DNA of 64,000 bases. Source: G965220305 sp965220305 (lineage in GTDB: Bacteria > Chloroflexota > Dehalococcoidia > Lucifugimonadales > UBA3495). The notes under the pieces are model-generated. The model was not told the DNA's origin, did not search any database, and worked only from the letters and a program-made list of their open reading frames with translations. Position 1 is the first letter of the stretch; every line of letters begins with the position of its first letter. The DNA lies in the NCBI GenBank assembly GCA_965220305.1, contig OZ244817.1, positions 2,232,001 to 2,296,000 on the forward strand. The letters run 5' to 3'. Shown one piece after another: positions 16,691-24,110 of this stretch. The translations under genes and the position numbers were made by a program.

Positions 16691-16912
16691 CTACCGCTGA
16701 TTGCCGTCATCGCTCTGCATTAGCAAATGCTGGAGTATCCGGTTGAGAACTTCGTCGGTTTCCACCTGATGTTCGGCCAACCGCTCCATCTGCTCCGCCA
16801 TCAGCCGAGACGACTCCTGCAACACCAACCGATGTTCATTCAAGGCCCGCACTCCCTCTATGACGAGTTGCAGGCTTTCCTCCACTGCGGTTAAACGGTC
16901 CTCGGTTGACAT
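16691..16912 (-). CDS. Small coiled-coil protein, paralogue 1
   Basis: 73-residue charged helical protein (MSTEDRLTAVEESLQ at the start, HLLMQSDDGNQR at the end), almost certainly a coiled coil with heptad-like leucines. It is clearly paralogous to the 66-aa protein at 18928-19128, both beginning MSTEDRLTA and ending SDDGNQ. AAGGAG lies six bases before the ATG. It sits about 110 bp downstream of the brnA-pyrE fusion on the same strand. No membrane segment, no recognisable family; probably an oligomerisation or adaptor protein. Confidence 0.75.
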   Translation of the reverse strand: MSTEDRLTAVEESLQLVIEGVRALNEHRLVLQESSRLMAEQMERLAEHQVETDEVLNRILQHLLMQSDDGNQR

Positions 16913-17021
16913 TAACTCTCCTTTCTACCTCTAGTCATCATGGGTTTTCGGGAGCTTTTGCAGCGAGAGGCGCCACTTCCGGATGGTGAAAGTATTGAAT
17001 CGGGTCCTGGCGCTGAGCCGG

Positions 17022-17945
17022 TCAACCCGTGATTACCTCAATCATACCCTCGCTGTTGGCCGCCATCAGCGCCGTGAAATCGTAGCCCCGGCGTTGTAGC
17101 TCCGCGCCGCCGCCCTCGCGCCGGTCCAGCAGGGCCAGCACCTTTACCACCCGGCACCCGGCGGCTTCCGCGGCTTCGATTGCCTGCAAAAGGGAACCCC
17201 CGGTGCTGCAAGTGTCATCCACAATGGCTACCCGGCTTCCGGCGCGCAGCGGCCCCTCAATCCTCTGGCCGGTGCCGTGGGCCTTGGCTTCCTTGCGGAC
17301 GATGAAGGCGGCGACGGGGCCACCCTCCAGATGGCTGGTCAGGGCGACGGCGGTGACAACGGGGTCGGCGCCCAGGGTGAGGCCGCCCACCGCCTCGGCG
17401 CCGGCCTGGAGCGCTAGGGGCAGCAACGCTTTGCCGATGAGGTAGGCCCCCTCCGGGTCCAAGCTCAACAGCCGTCCGTCGAAGTAGTAGCTGCTTTTAT
17501 CCCCGTGAGTGAGGGTAAACTCGCCATACTTCAGGGCATCCAGTTCCAGGGCCAATTGCAATAGACGCTGCGCCGTTTCACTGATTTCATTGTCCTGAGA
17601 GCCGAAAGCGGCGTGGCGCAATATTTCGTTGATGCGGGACTCCCAGCCCTCTCCGGTCTCTCGGAAATGGTCCAACATATCGGCATCCAGCCGCATGGAG
17701 ATAATCTCCTTGGGTGGCACCCTGGGCTTCCCCCGACTCCGGCGCCACCGCTCCACCAGTTCGGGAAGCACCTCGCTGGCCGGGCGGGCCCGGGCAAAGT
17801 CTTCGTCCGTCCACTCTGGATTGTCCGGGTCCCTGGCAATACCAGCGTTAATGGCCGTCTCCTCGTCGTACGCCGCGGCAATCTCATCAAAGGTCATCTT
17901 GCTGGCGACTATTTCCTCGAAGGTTAAATCAGGTCTCCCAACCAT
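17022..17945 (-). CDS. BrnA-type antitoxin fused to orotate phosphoribosyltransferase (PyrE)
   Basis: 307-residue two-domain protein. Residues 1-118 are a full BrnA antitoxin (MTFDEIAAAYDEETAIN; IISMRLDADMLDHFRETG; WESRINEILRHAAFGSQD), closely similar to the free BrnA at 14422. Residues about 119-307 are a complete orotate phosphoribosyltransferase: KYGEFTLTHGDKSSYYFDGR, RKEAKAHGTG and the PRPP loop VAIVDDTCSTGGS (about 239-251). PyrE makes OMP from orotate and PRPP in UMP synthesis. The frame reads through the point where free BrnA stops; no ATG starts PyrE separately, only weak TTGs. ATG 17945 follows GGAGAGGAG and overlaps brnT by 17 nt, as in the first module. The fusion would tie pyrimidine synthesis to antitoxin supply. 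Confidence 0.93.
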   Translation of the reverse strand: MVGRPDLTFEEIVASKMTFDEIAAAYDEETAINAGIARDPDNPEWTDEDFARARPASEVLPELVERWRRSRGKPRVPPKEIISMRLDADMLDHFRETGEGWESRINEILRHAAFGSQDNEISETAQRLLQLALELDALKYGEFTLTHGDKSSYYFDGRLLSLDPEGAYLIGKALLPLALQAGAEAVGGLTLGADPVVTAVALTSHLEGGPVAAFIVRKEAKAHGTGQRIEGPLRAGSRVAIVDDTCSTGGSLLQAIEAAEAAGCRVVKVLALLDRREGGGAELQRRGYDFTALMAANSEGMIEVITG

Positions 17946-18192
17946 ATCGTCTCCTCTCCCTGGCATTGGCCCTTCGTAGGCTTATAATGCGCGTATTCTC
18001 GCCCCGGATGGTGTAGGCAAGGGCATATAGGGTCTCACCGATGTATCCCAATGCCAACCAACGGCTTTCCCCGTGCCGGTCGCTGGGAATGATTGTTGCG
18101 CCGGCCCATTCGAAGGACTCAATAGCCGTGAAGTCAACGACGTGCTTCTCCAGGCTAGCTTGTCTCTTGGTGTTGTCCCATTCGTACTCCAT
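17929..18192 (-). CDS. brnT: BrnT family toxin
   Basis: 87-residue BrnT-like ribonuclease toxin (MEYEWDNTKRQASLEKHVVDF at the N-terminus minus variations; NTRIISLRRANARERRRY at the C-terminus). It starts with a clear ATG at 18192, and its 3' end overlaps the brnA-pyrE fusion by 17 nt, so toxin and fused antitoxin are translated as one operon. It is the paralogue of the toxin at 14160. An AT-rich stretch with a TACAAT-like -10 lies about 20-25 bp upstream, so the module likely has its own promoter in addition to read-through from nadD. Confidence 0.92.
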   Translation of the reverse strand: MEYEWDNTKRQASLEKHVVDFTAIESFEWAGATIIPSDRHGESRWLALGYIGETLYALAYTIRGENTRIISLRRANARERRRYGWET

Positions 18193-18268
18193 ACGTATCG
18201 TACTGCACCCGTATATTGTATATGCAGTTGAGGGGGAAGGTCAGGGCCGGCCCTCAGTTTGCGGCCGG

Positions 18269-18892
18269 TTAGGGGCGTGGGCCGGGAACCAACCCGTACA
18301 AACCTTCCCGACGGGCGTAGTCGGATACCTCGTCGGGCACCAGATAGCGCAACGACCCGCCCCGGGCGGCCCGCTGCCGGATGTCGGTGCTGCTTATATC
18401 AATGCGGGGTATGTTCAGCAGCGAAGTCTTTGCTCCCAGGGTTGGGTAGCGGGCCAGTTGCTCGTCCAGTATCCTCGTGTTCTGGAACCCGGGACGGCTG
18501 GCAATTACCAGCTCGCACATATTGATAATACCTTCCGGGTCCTTCCAGCGGTGGAACTGGGCCAAGGCGTCCAGACCCAGAATGAAACACAGGGTAGTCT
18601 CGTTCCCCAAATCCTGCTTCAACTGCCGCAATGTCTCCACGGTGTAGGTGGGTCCCGACCGGTCCACCTCGTCCCGCACGACTCTGAAGTGGGGATTGGA
18701 AGATACGGCCAACTCCACCATCCGCAGCCGCTGCTCCGCCGTCGCCAGGGGTTCTTCGCCCTTCAGCCGGGGCTGTCCGGCGGGGACGAAGATAACCTGC
18801 TCCAACTCCCGTCCCAACCGGGCTTCCTCGGCGACTATCAGGTGTCCCAGGTGTATCGGGTCGAAGGTGCCGCCCAGAATGCCTACGCGCAT
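18269..18892 (-). CDS. nadD: Nicotinate-nucleotide adenylyltransferase NadD
   Basis: 207-residue nucleotidyltransferase that adenylates nicotinate mononucleotide in NAD synthesis. The N-terminal VGILGGTFDPIHLGHLIVAE carries the GGTFDPxHxGH signature; CFILGLDALAQFHRWKDPEG and the C-terminal ISSTDIRQRAARGGSLRYLVP (ISSTxIR motif) complete the family pattern. ATG 18892 is preferred over GTG 18904 because GGTGGAG sits about six bases upstream of it. It lies in the obgE-nadD order found in many bacteria, here with a small coiled-coil gene between. Confidence 0.96.
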   Translation of the reverse strand: MRVGILGGTFDPIHLGHLIVAEEARLGRELEQVIFVPAGQPRLKGEEPLATAEQRLRMVELAVSSNPHFRVVRDEVDRSGPTYTVETLRQLKQDLGNETTLCFILGLDALAQFHRWKDPEGIINMCELVIASRPGFQNTRILDEQLARYPTLGAKTSLLNIPRIDISSTDIRQRAARGGSLRYLVPDEVSDYARREGLYGLVPGPRP

Positions 18893-18927
18893 ATTAGTCT
18901 CCACCGATGCCCTCGTGCTTCCTGGGT

Positions 18928-19128
18928 TTACTGCTGGTTGCCATCATCACTCCGCATCAGCAAATGCCGGAGCATCCGATTGACGGCCTCGTCGGTTTCC
19001 GCCTGATGCTCCACCAACAGTTGAAACGACTGCTCCAACCTCCTTCGGTGCTCGTTCATAACCCGTACGGCCTCTATGACATCTTGCAGACTGTCCTCTA
19101 ACGCGGTTAGCCGGTCCTCAGTTGACAT
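18928..19128 (-). CDS. Small coiled-coil protein, paralogue 2
   Basis: 66-residue helical, charged protein (MSTEDRLTALEDSLQDVIEA...; end HLLMRSDDGNQQ), paralogous to 16691-16912 but lacking an internal stretch of about seven residues. GAGAGGA precedes its ATG. It lies 12 bp after obgE and 35 bp before nadD on the same strand, so it is embedded in the obgE-nadD operon. Function unknown. Confidence 0.75.
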   Translation of the reverse strand: MSTEDRLTALEDSLQDVIEAVRVMNEHRRRLEQSFQLLVEHQAETDEAVNRMLRHLLMRSDDGNQQ

Positions 19129-19140
19129 ATATCCTCTCCC

Positions 19141-20505
19141 TCAGAACCACTCCATCTCGGCCCGACCGATGCGGATGGTATCCCCGGGCTCGATGCCCGC
19201 CTCCTCCAACCGGCGGGCGATACCCAAGCGGCTCATCTCCCGCCAAAGTTGCAGCAACACTCGATAGTCCCGCATATCGGCCAGTGCGCTCAACCGCTCC
19301 AAGTCCTCCGACTCAACAACGTAGACACCGTCCTCAACGTAGAAGCTGTTGGGGCGACGTTCCGGCCGCCGCCGCTCCGGGGCCGCCGGCACAACCTCTT
19401 CTTCCCAGATGTACTCGGCCTGGGGCAGCGAATCCAAAAGCGCAACCACGTAGTCCAGCAGCTTGTCCACGCCCTCGCCGGTAGCCGCGGAGATGAAGAA
19501 GATGGGCTCTTCCTCCGCTACCATCGACGGCGCAGCCCCTACACGCGGCGCCAGAGACGTTCCCTCCGGTCCGCCTTCGGTGAAATGCATTAGCTCCCGC
19601 TGGATGGCCTCGCTCAGGTCCTCCGCCAGATAGTCCCGCAGCTCCCGCACCTCGGTCACATCCACCTTGCTGACCGCAATCACCTGGGGCTTGTCCGCCA
19701 AGGCGGCACTGAACTCGCGCAACTCCCGGTTGATCATCCGAAAATCAGCCACCGGGTCGTCGGACATACCATCCAGCAGGTGGATATATACCCGGGCCCG
19801 CTCCGCGTGCCGCAGGAACTGGTCGCCCAGGCCAATGCCCTCGTGAGCGCCTTCCAGCAGACCGGGCACCTCCATCATCACAAAGTCGCGGTCGTGGTGT
19901 TTGACCACCCCCAAAACGGGTTCGACGGTGGTAAAGGGGTAGGCGGCTATCTTGGGCTTGGCCGCCGAGCAGTAGGATATGAGAGTGGACTTCCCGGCGT
20001 TGGGCTTGGCGAGCAACCCCACGTCGGCCAGGAGTTTCAACTCCAGGAACAGGACGATGTACTCGCCGCTCTGCCCCCGCTGCGACAGCATAGGCTCCTG
20101 ATTGGTGGAGGTTGCGTAGTGGGCATTGCCCCAGCCGCCGGCGCCGCCCCGAGCCACCAGGCGGGGCGATTCGTCAACTACGTCGGTGATAAATTCCTTG
20201 TCGCCTCCCCGGTGCAGCCGCCATACCACCGTGCCGACGGGAACCCGGATAGTTGTGTCAGAGCCATTGGCTCCGGTCTGCTCCTTACCTTTGCCGTGTC
20301 CGCCCCGAGTGACGTAGAAGGTGCTGTTGAACTTGAGGTGCAGCAGCGTATTGATGGAAGAGTCGCCGATGAGGTAGGCGCTGCCGCCGTTGCCGCCGTC
20401 GCCTCCGTTGGGGCCTCCCTTGGGTTTGTACTTCTCCCGCAGGAAGCCGACGCAGCCGTTGCCGCCGTCACCAGCCTTAATATTTACTCTAACTGTATCT
20501 ATCAT
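19141..20505 (-). CDS. obgE: Obg/CgtA GTPase with OCT domain
   Basis: 454-residue ribosome-associated GTPase. Residues 1-158 form the glycine-rich Obg fold (DGGNGCVGFLREKYKPKGGP); 159-345 the G domain; the last about 65 residues (YVVESEDLERLSALADMRDY ... EMEW) the OCT domain. The G motifs depart from the norm: G1 is AKPNAGKST where GFPNAGKST is usual, G3 is EVPG (212-215) in place of DIPG, and G4 is SKVD (279-282) in place of NKxD. G2 (YPFTT) and the GAHEGIGLGDQF switch II region are intact. ATG 20505 lacks a strong ribosome site. It lies next to the candidate oriC, and nadD follows. Confidence 0.95.
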   Translation of the reverse strand: MIDTVRVNIKAGDGGNGCVGFLREKYKPKGGPNGGDGGNGGSAYLIGDSSINTLLHLKFNSTFYVTRGGHGKGKEQTGANGSDTTIRVPVGTVVWRLHRGGDKEFITDVVDESPRLVARGGAGGWGNAHYATSTNQEPMLSQRGQSGEYIVLFLELKLLADVGLLAKPNAGKSTLISYCSAAKPKIAAYPFTTVEPVLGVVKHHDRDFVMMEVPGLLEGAHEGIGLGDQFLRHAERARVYIHLLDGMSDDPVADFRMINRELREFSAALADKPQVIAVSKVDVTEVRELRDYLAEDLSEAIQRELMHFTEGGPEGTSLAPRVGAAPSMVAEEEPIFFISAATGEGVDKLLDYVVALLDSLPQAEYIWEEEVVPAAPERRRPERRPNSFYVEDGVYVVESEDLERLSALADMRDYRVLLQLWREMSRLGIARRLEEAGIEPGDTIRIGRAEMEWF

Positions 20506-20840
20506 CAGAATATTGGTCTTATATTAATAGTAAGAGGGTTGAGAAGGTGGATACTGCTATTAGCAGTAATCTGAATGGTTGTGGAGTAATCCTATTTTAA
20601 CATGTAGAAGTGCGGGCGTAACGTTGATAACTTTTGGGGCAATGTTGACAGGTTTTCTACCGCCGGGCCGGACTAAATCGGTCCAGTTGGGGCGCGGTTT
20701 ACGTGGACGTGGGGAGAGGTCTTGTCAACCGGGTTGTTGAGGGTTGTCCACATAATGAATAGGTTATCAACGGAAACTGCGGAGTTATCCACACAAGTTA
20801 CGGCTAACCCGGGCATAATATACCCACATGAAGGACAGGA
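20506..20840. other. oriC: Candidate chromosomal origin (oriC) with DnaA boxes
   Basis: Within 335 bp there is one consensus DnaA box TTATCCACA (20785-20793), a near-consensus TTGTCCACA (20744-20752), TTATCAACG at 20764-20772 and again inverted at 20622-20630, and TTGTCAACC (20722-20730). Toward obgE the region becomes AT-rich (20506-20605), as expected of an unwinding element. dnaA is 1.3 kb away on the same side. DnaA-box spacing could also reflect control of obgE by DnaA, but the density favours an origin. Confidence 0.7.
20552..20568. promoter_or_regulatory. Perfect 17-bp palindrome in the obgE leader
   Basis: TACTGCTA-T-TAGCAGTA lies about 50 bp upstream of the obgE start, between it and the DnaA boxes. 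Its perfect symmetry suggests an operator or a short hairpin in the 5' UTR. Confidence 0.5.
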
Positions 20841-21386
20841 TTAGGGGCTGAAGAATTTGAACGTACTGCGGGGGGGTTGTGAGCTAGTTACTACAACCGT
20901 CCCTGGTTTTGGAGCGGCAGCGGCGTAGTTGAACTTGGCATCGGCAAAGCGTTCGGTGTCCATGCCTTCGTTTAGCCGAAAACCCGCGCTTCCCCATCCT
21001 GGTAGTGTCTCCAGTTCAGGCAGTGCATAATTTTGCACTAGCATATATGGCGGCGGAGCTTGCCAGTAACCAGTTGCCGCGGCACTTTCCATTCCCGCGC
21101 CAAAAGTTGTGTTGTAGATAATGCCATAGGTCACATTCTCTCCGCCTTCATCCAAATTGTTGAAGTCGAACACCCGAATCGGCTTCAGACGGCCCGGCCC
21201 GGCTTCCCCCTTTATAATCTTCTCCAGTACCGTGCCAGTCTCGCCGGAGTACGTCGTTTCCCCGCACAGCCGACATACTTCCGCCGGGACATTCTCGACG
21301 ATGTAGGGTTCAGGGGCGTCGCACGCGCAGAACCGGGTTAGCTGCTCTTGGATACTGTCGACGCCATAGCAGTAAGAGCACCTCAT
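20841..21386 (-). CDS. YgiT/MqsA-type zinc-finger protein with extended C-terminus
   Basis: 181-residue protein. Residues 1-60 carry the YgiT-type antitoxin zinc finger: MRCSYCYGVDS, then FCACDAPEPYIVENVPAEVCRLCGETTYS with paired cysteines, followed by an EKIIKGE helix. Residues about 70-181 are an extra domain of unknown type with many aromatic and proline residues (GYWQAPPPYMLVQNY). ATG 21386 has AAGGAG eight bases upstream; the frame is open to 21434 but that part is not conserved. A DUF4258 protein ends 11 bp upstream, giving the toxin-then-antitoxin order of MqsRA-like modules. The long C-terminus is unusual for such antitoxins. Confidence 0.8.
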   Translation of the reverse strand: MRCSYCYGVDSIQEQLTRFCACDAPEPYIVENVPAEVCRLCGETTYSGETGTVLEKIIKGEAGPGRLKPIRVFDFNNLDEGGENVTYGIIYNTTFGAGMESAAATGYWQAPPPYMLVQNYALPELETLPGWGSAGFRLNEGMDTERFADAKFNYAAAAPKPGTVVVTSSQPPRSTFKFFSP

Positions 21387-21397
21387 CTTGTTACTCC

Positions 21398-21739
21398 TTA
21401 AGTAACCTTTCGTCTGCGATAATTGTCTTCCCACTTGTCAGGGTCGGTATCCACTGGAAAGTAACCAGTGATAATCTTGGCAGGTTGATTGGCGCACACC
21501 AAGTGACCTACGCGGCCACTCACTGTTTTGCCCCATATAATGCAAGAGCTACCCCTTGGGTCGTTTGGCCTGTCCTCGATGACTTGCGGGTCATCTTGGC
21601 AAAGGAGAAAAAGGATTTCTGCATCATCTGGAGTAGGACGTTCAGGCCGTCTTTGGTCGTAGTGTCGGGTGCGTTGCAGGGAGCCGGACGCGGCAGCAGC
21701 GCATAAAGCCGCAATGCGACTCTCGTAAATGCCTACCAC
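21398..21739 (-). CDS. DUF4258 protein, probable toxin partner of the YgiT-type protein
   Basis: 113-residue protein resembling DUF4258 (MqsR-related RNase-fold) proteins: RHYDQRRPERPTPDDAEILF near residue 25, a central GSSCIIWGKTVSGRVGHLVC, and the closing IITGYFPVDTDPDKWEDNYR, which fits the family's IITVY...W motif. It starts at GTG 21739, overlapping the end of the preceding gene by 7 nt, and lies 11 bp before the zinc-finger gene. Such pairs are described as type II toxin-antitoxin systems; toxicity here is inferred. Confidence 0.78.
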   Translation of the reverse strand: MVGIYESRIAALCAAAASGSLQRTRHYDQRRPERPTPDDAEILFLLCQDDPQVIEDRPNDPRGSSCIIWGKTVSGRVGHLVCANQPAKIITGYFPVDTDPDKWEDNYRRRKVT

Positions 21740-22044
21740 TCATCAACTGCTAGGTCCACCTGCTCGGTAAACCCCGGCGGCAGAGGGATTAAGCCTGACT
21801 GCCGCTCATATTCCTTGAGAGACTTCTTTAGCATTATGGCAAATATTTTTGCCTGCATTTGGCTGAAGCGCACAACCGCTTTCAATTCGGTTGGCATTGC
21901 GGGCTGCGTCTCCGACTCGTCTGCTTCCAGCGGCATCGAGCCCAGCGGTTTGACTGCACGAATGCCCAGGAAAATCCCCAACTCACTCGTCGCTATCTGA
22001 ACGAAGTCCCCGTAAATATCTGGGACCCCTGGGATTTCTGGCAT
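21733..22044 (-). CDS. DUF3467-like small protein, first gene of the TA-like operon
   Basis: 103-residue protein. The pattern IYGDFVQIATSELGIFLGI, then VRFSQMQAKIFAIMLKKSLKEYERQSG resembles DUF3467 proteins (a beta strand pair plus an ArxrlSPqhAk helix). It overlaps the DUF4258 gene by 7 nt, so the three genes (DUF3467-like, DUF4258, YgiT-type) are one transcription unit between dnaA and the candidate origin. No function is known; the association suggests a third component or a regulator of the module. Confidence 0.65.
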   Translation of the reverse strand: MPEIPGVPDIYGDFVQIATSELGIFLGIRAVKPLGSMPLEADESETQPAMPTELKAVVRFSQMQAKIFAIMLKKSLKEYERQSGLIPLPPGFTEQVDLAVDEW

Positions 22045-22145
22045 TTACACACTCCGAGTGGGCAGCATGGCAGTCTATACATCGTGATAACGATTCATAA
22101 ACCATACTACCACAGAATCGGAGCGGTTCAGGGGCCCAGGCCGGG

Positions 22146-23534
22146 TTAGGTGAAGATGGCTTCCTTAATGGTGAGCACGTCCTGGCGAAGCTGGCTGTCC
22201 TCGTTAATCTCCCCGTTAATCTTCCCCGCGCCGTGGATGACGGTGGAGTGGTGACGGTCTCCCAGCAGCCTCCCCACGTCGGTGGGGGACATGCCCAATT
22301 CGTACATCAGCAGGTACATGGATACCTGGCGGGCCTGGGCTACGTTCCGCCGCCGACTCCGTCCCAGCAGTTCCTCGGTGGTCACCCGGTAGTGCCGCGA
22401 TACCTCCTCGATGATGCGGGTCGGGTCGATGGCGTGGCGCGCGGTATCGGCGGTAAGCTCGTCCAGGATGCGGGAGGTGGAGTCCAGGGCGATGGGTATG
22501 CCCATCAACTGAGAGTAGGCCACCACCCGGTTCAGGCTACCTTCCAGTTCACGGACGTTTCGCTGGACCCGCTTGGCGATTAGCTCGATGATGCTCTCGT
22601 CCACCGACACCTGGAGTTGCTCTGCCTTGGCCGCCAGGATAGCCATGCGGGTTTCCAGGTCCGGGGGTTGGATGTCGGCGATTAGACCCCAGGCGAAGCG
22701 GGAACGCAGCCGGTCTTCCAGCAGGGCCAGGGTCTGCGGTGGCCGGTCCGAGGTCAACACTATCTGGTGCCCGGCGTTGTGCAGGTCGTTGAAGGTGTGG
22801 AAAAACACCTCCTGGGTCTGGTCCTTGCCTCCCATGAACTGCACGTCGTCCACCAGCAGCACCTGGGCGCTGCGGTAGCGGTCCCGGAATTCCTCGGTGG
22901 TGCGGTTGCGAATGGAGGAGACAAAGTCGTTGGTGAACTGCTCTGAAGAGACGTAAAGGATGCTCAGTCGATTTCGGGCGCAGGCCTGGCCGATGGCGTA
23001 GAGCAGGTGGGTCTTGCCCAGGCCAACCCCGGAGTAGAGGAACAGGGGGTTGTAGCTCTGGCCCGGCGCGTCGGCCACCGCCTGGGCGGCGCTGAAGGCC
23101 AGCCGGTTGGAGGAGCCGACGACGAAGGAGTTGAAGGTGTAGTTGGGGTTGGAGGCAAAGGTATGAAGGGGTTGGCGAGGGGACGCTTCCACCGTCTCCT
23201 CGACCGGGGTTGTCGCCGATGCTCCTGCGGTGGTCAAGCCGTCCATCCCGGTGGGGGTTGCAGGGTCCTGCTGGGACGTTACCTGGAAGTGGACCTCCAG
23301 GGGTTGGCCGGTAATCTTCTCCACCGTTTTCTGGATGGAGTGATACATGCGGCGTTCCAGCCAGGCGATGCCGAAGGCGGTGGGTGCTTGGACCAGGAAG
23401 TGGGCGTCATCGTAACTGACTCCTTCGGTGTGCTTCAGCCAAGTCTCAAAGGTAGGCTTGGGCAGTTGGAGTTCCAACTCGCCTAAAACGGCCCGCCACA
23501 CTTCTTTCGCCGGTGCAATGGATATGTTTTTCAT
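22146..23534 (-). CDS. dnaA: Chromosomal replication initiator DnaA
   Basis: 462-residue AAA+ initiator. Domain I is residues 1-85 (VWRAVLGELELQLPKPTFET), domain II a short linker, domain III has Walker A GVGLGKTH (169-176) and Walker B VLLVDDVQF; domain IV ends with the signature LLGDRHHSTVIHGAGKI. ATG 23534 starts MKNISIAPAKEVW; the 30 upstream codons are not conserved. A promoter candidate is at 23686-23714. It binds DnaA boxes, of which a cluster lies at 20622-20793. Confidence 0.98.
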   Translation of the reverse strand: MKNISIAPAKEVWRAVLGELELQLPKPTFETWLKHTEGVSYDDAHFLVQAPTAFGIAWLERRMYHSIQKTVEKITGQPLEVHFQVTSQQDPATPTGMDGLTTAGASATTPVEETVEASPRQPLHTFASNPNYTFNSFVVGSSNRLAFSAAQAVADAPGQSYNPLFLYSGVGLGKTHLLYAIGQACARNRLSILYVSSEQFTNDFVSSIRNRTTEEFRDRYRSAQVLLVDDVQFMGGKDQTQEVFFHTFNDLHNAGHQIVLTSDRPPQTLALLEDRLRSRFAWGLIADIQPPDLETRMAILAAKAEQLQVSVDESIIELIAKRVQRNVRELEGSLNRVVAYSQLMGIPIALDSTSRILDELTADTARHAIDPTRIIEEVSRHYRVTTEELLGRSRRRNVAQARQVSMYLLMYELGMSPTDVGRLLGDRHHSTVIHGAGKINGEINEDSQLRQDVLTIKEAIFT

Positions 23535-24110
23535 ACGGTAACTGGGACAGTTCTGGCTGCGAGGCAGTAAGTGCTCAAGGAGCGCAGGGGCCGATTGGCG
23601 TCGGACGCTGCAAAGGCTGGACAACCAAGGGTAAGGAGAGGCTTTGCTGCCCGTCTTGCTGAGGGCCCTTGGAAAAGATTAGCGAAGTATACAGGCTGCT
23701 GGCGGCGGCAACAAGCAGTTTTGGGCCGACGATTTTTGCGGAATTGGCGCGGTGCTGCGGGAACCACTTGGCCCCGGCTACGACCTGCCGCCGGGAGGTG
23801 GGGGTGGTTGGGCCGGGGACGCGGGCTATCCCGGCGCGGGCCGGGGCTGTTTCCTAGCGCCCGGCAATTCCGGTGGAGGCCGGGACCCAGGGCACCCCCA
23901 CCGTCATTCCGGCGAAGGCGGGAATCCAGGGCACCCCACCGTCATTCCGGCGAAGGCGGGAATCCAGGGGGGGATGTGGAGGCTGGCGCTGTCCGGGGAT
24001 CTAGGCCATTCGCTACGCTCACAGTGACAATCGAAAGACCCTGCCGCAGGCCGACCGTCGTTGCTCCGGGCCGGGTGGGATGGTATGCTGGGGCCAGTGA
24101 GGCGCCGGAC
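23535..24110. other. dnaA upstream region with two tandem REP copies
   Basis: Besides the dnaA promoter candidate it holds two REP-like palindromes 38 bp apart (23906-23925 and 23944-23963), each followed by the same AATCCAGGG. The open frame on the plus strand that runs through here (from 23571) is not protein-like before 24111. Confidence 0.65.
23686..23714 (-). promoter_or_regulatory. Candidate dnaA promoter
   Basis: On the minus strand TTGTTG (23714-23709), 17-bp spacer, TATACT (23691-23686). This would give a leader of about 145 nt before the dnaA ATG. Confidence 0.5.

Noticed and set aside
23571..24110. Open frame upstream of the beta-propeller lipoprotein
   Set aside because: The frame is open but passes through two REP palindromes; conserved protein, signal peptide and a good ribosome site all begin at 24111.
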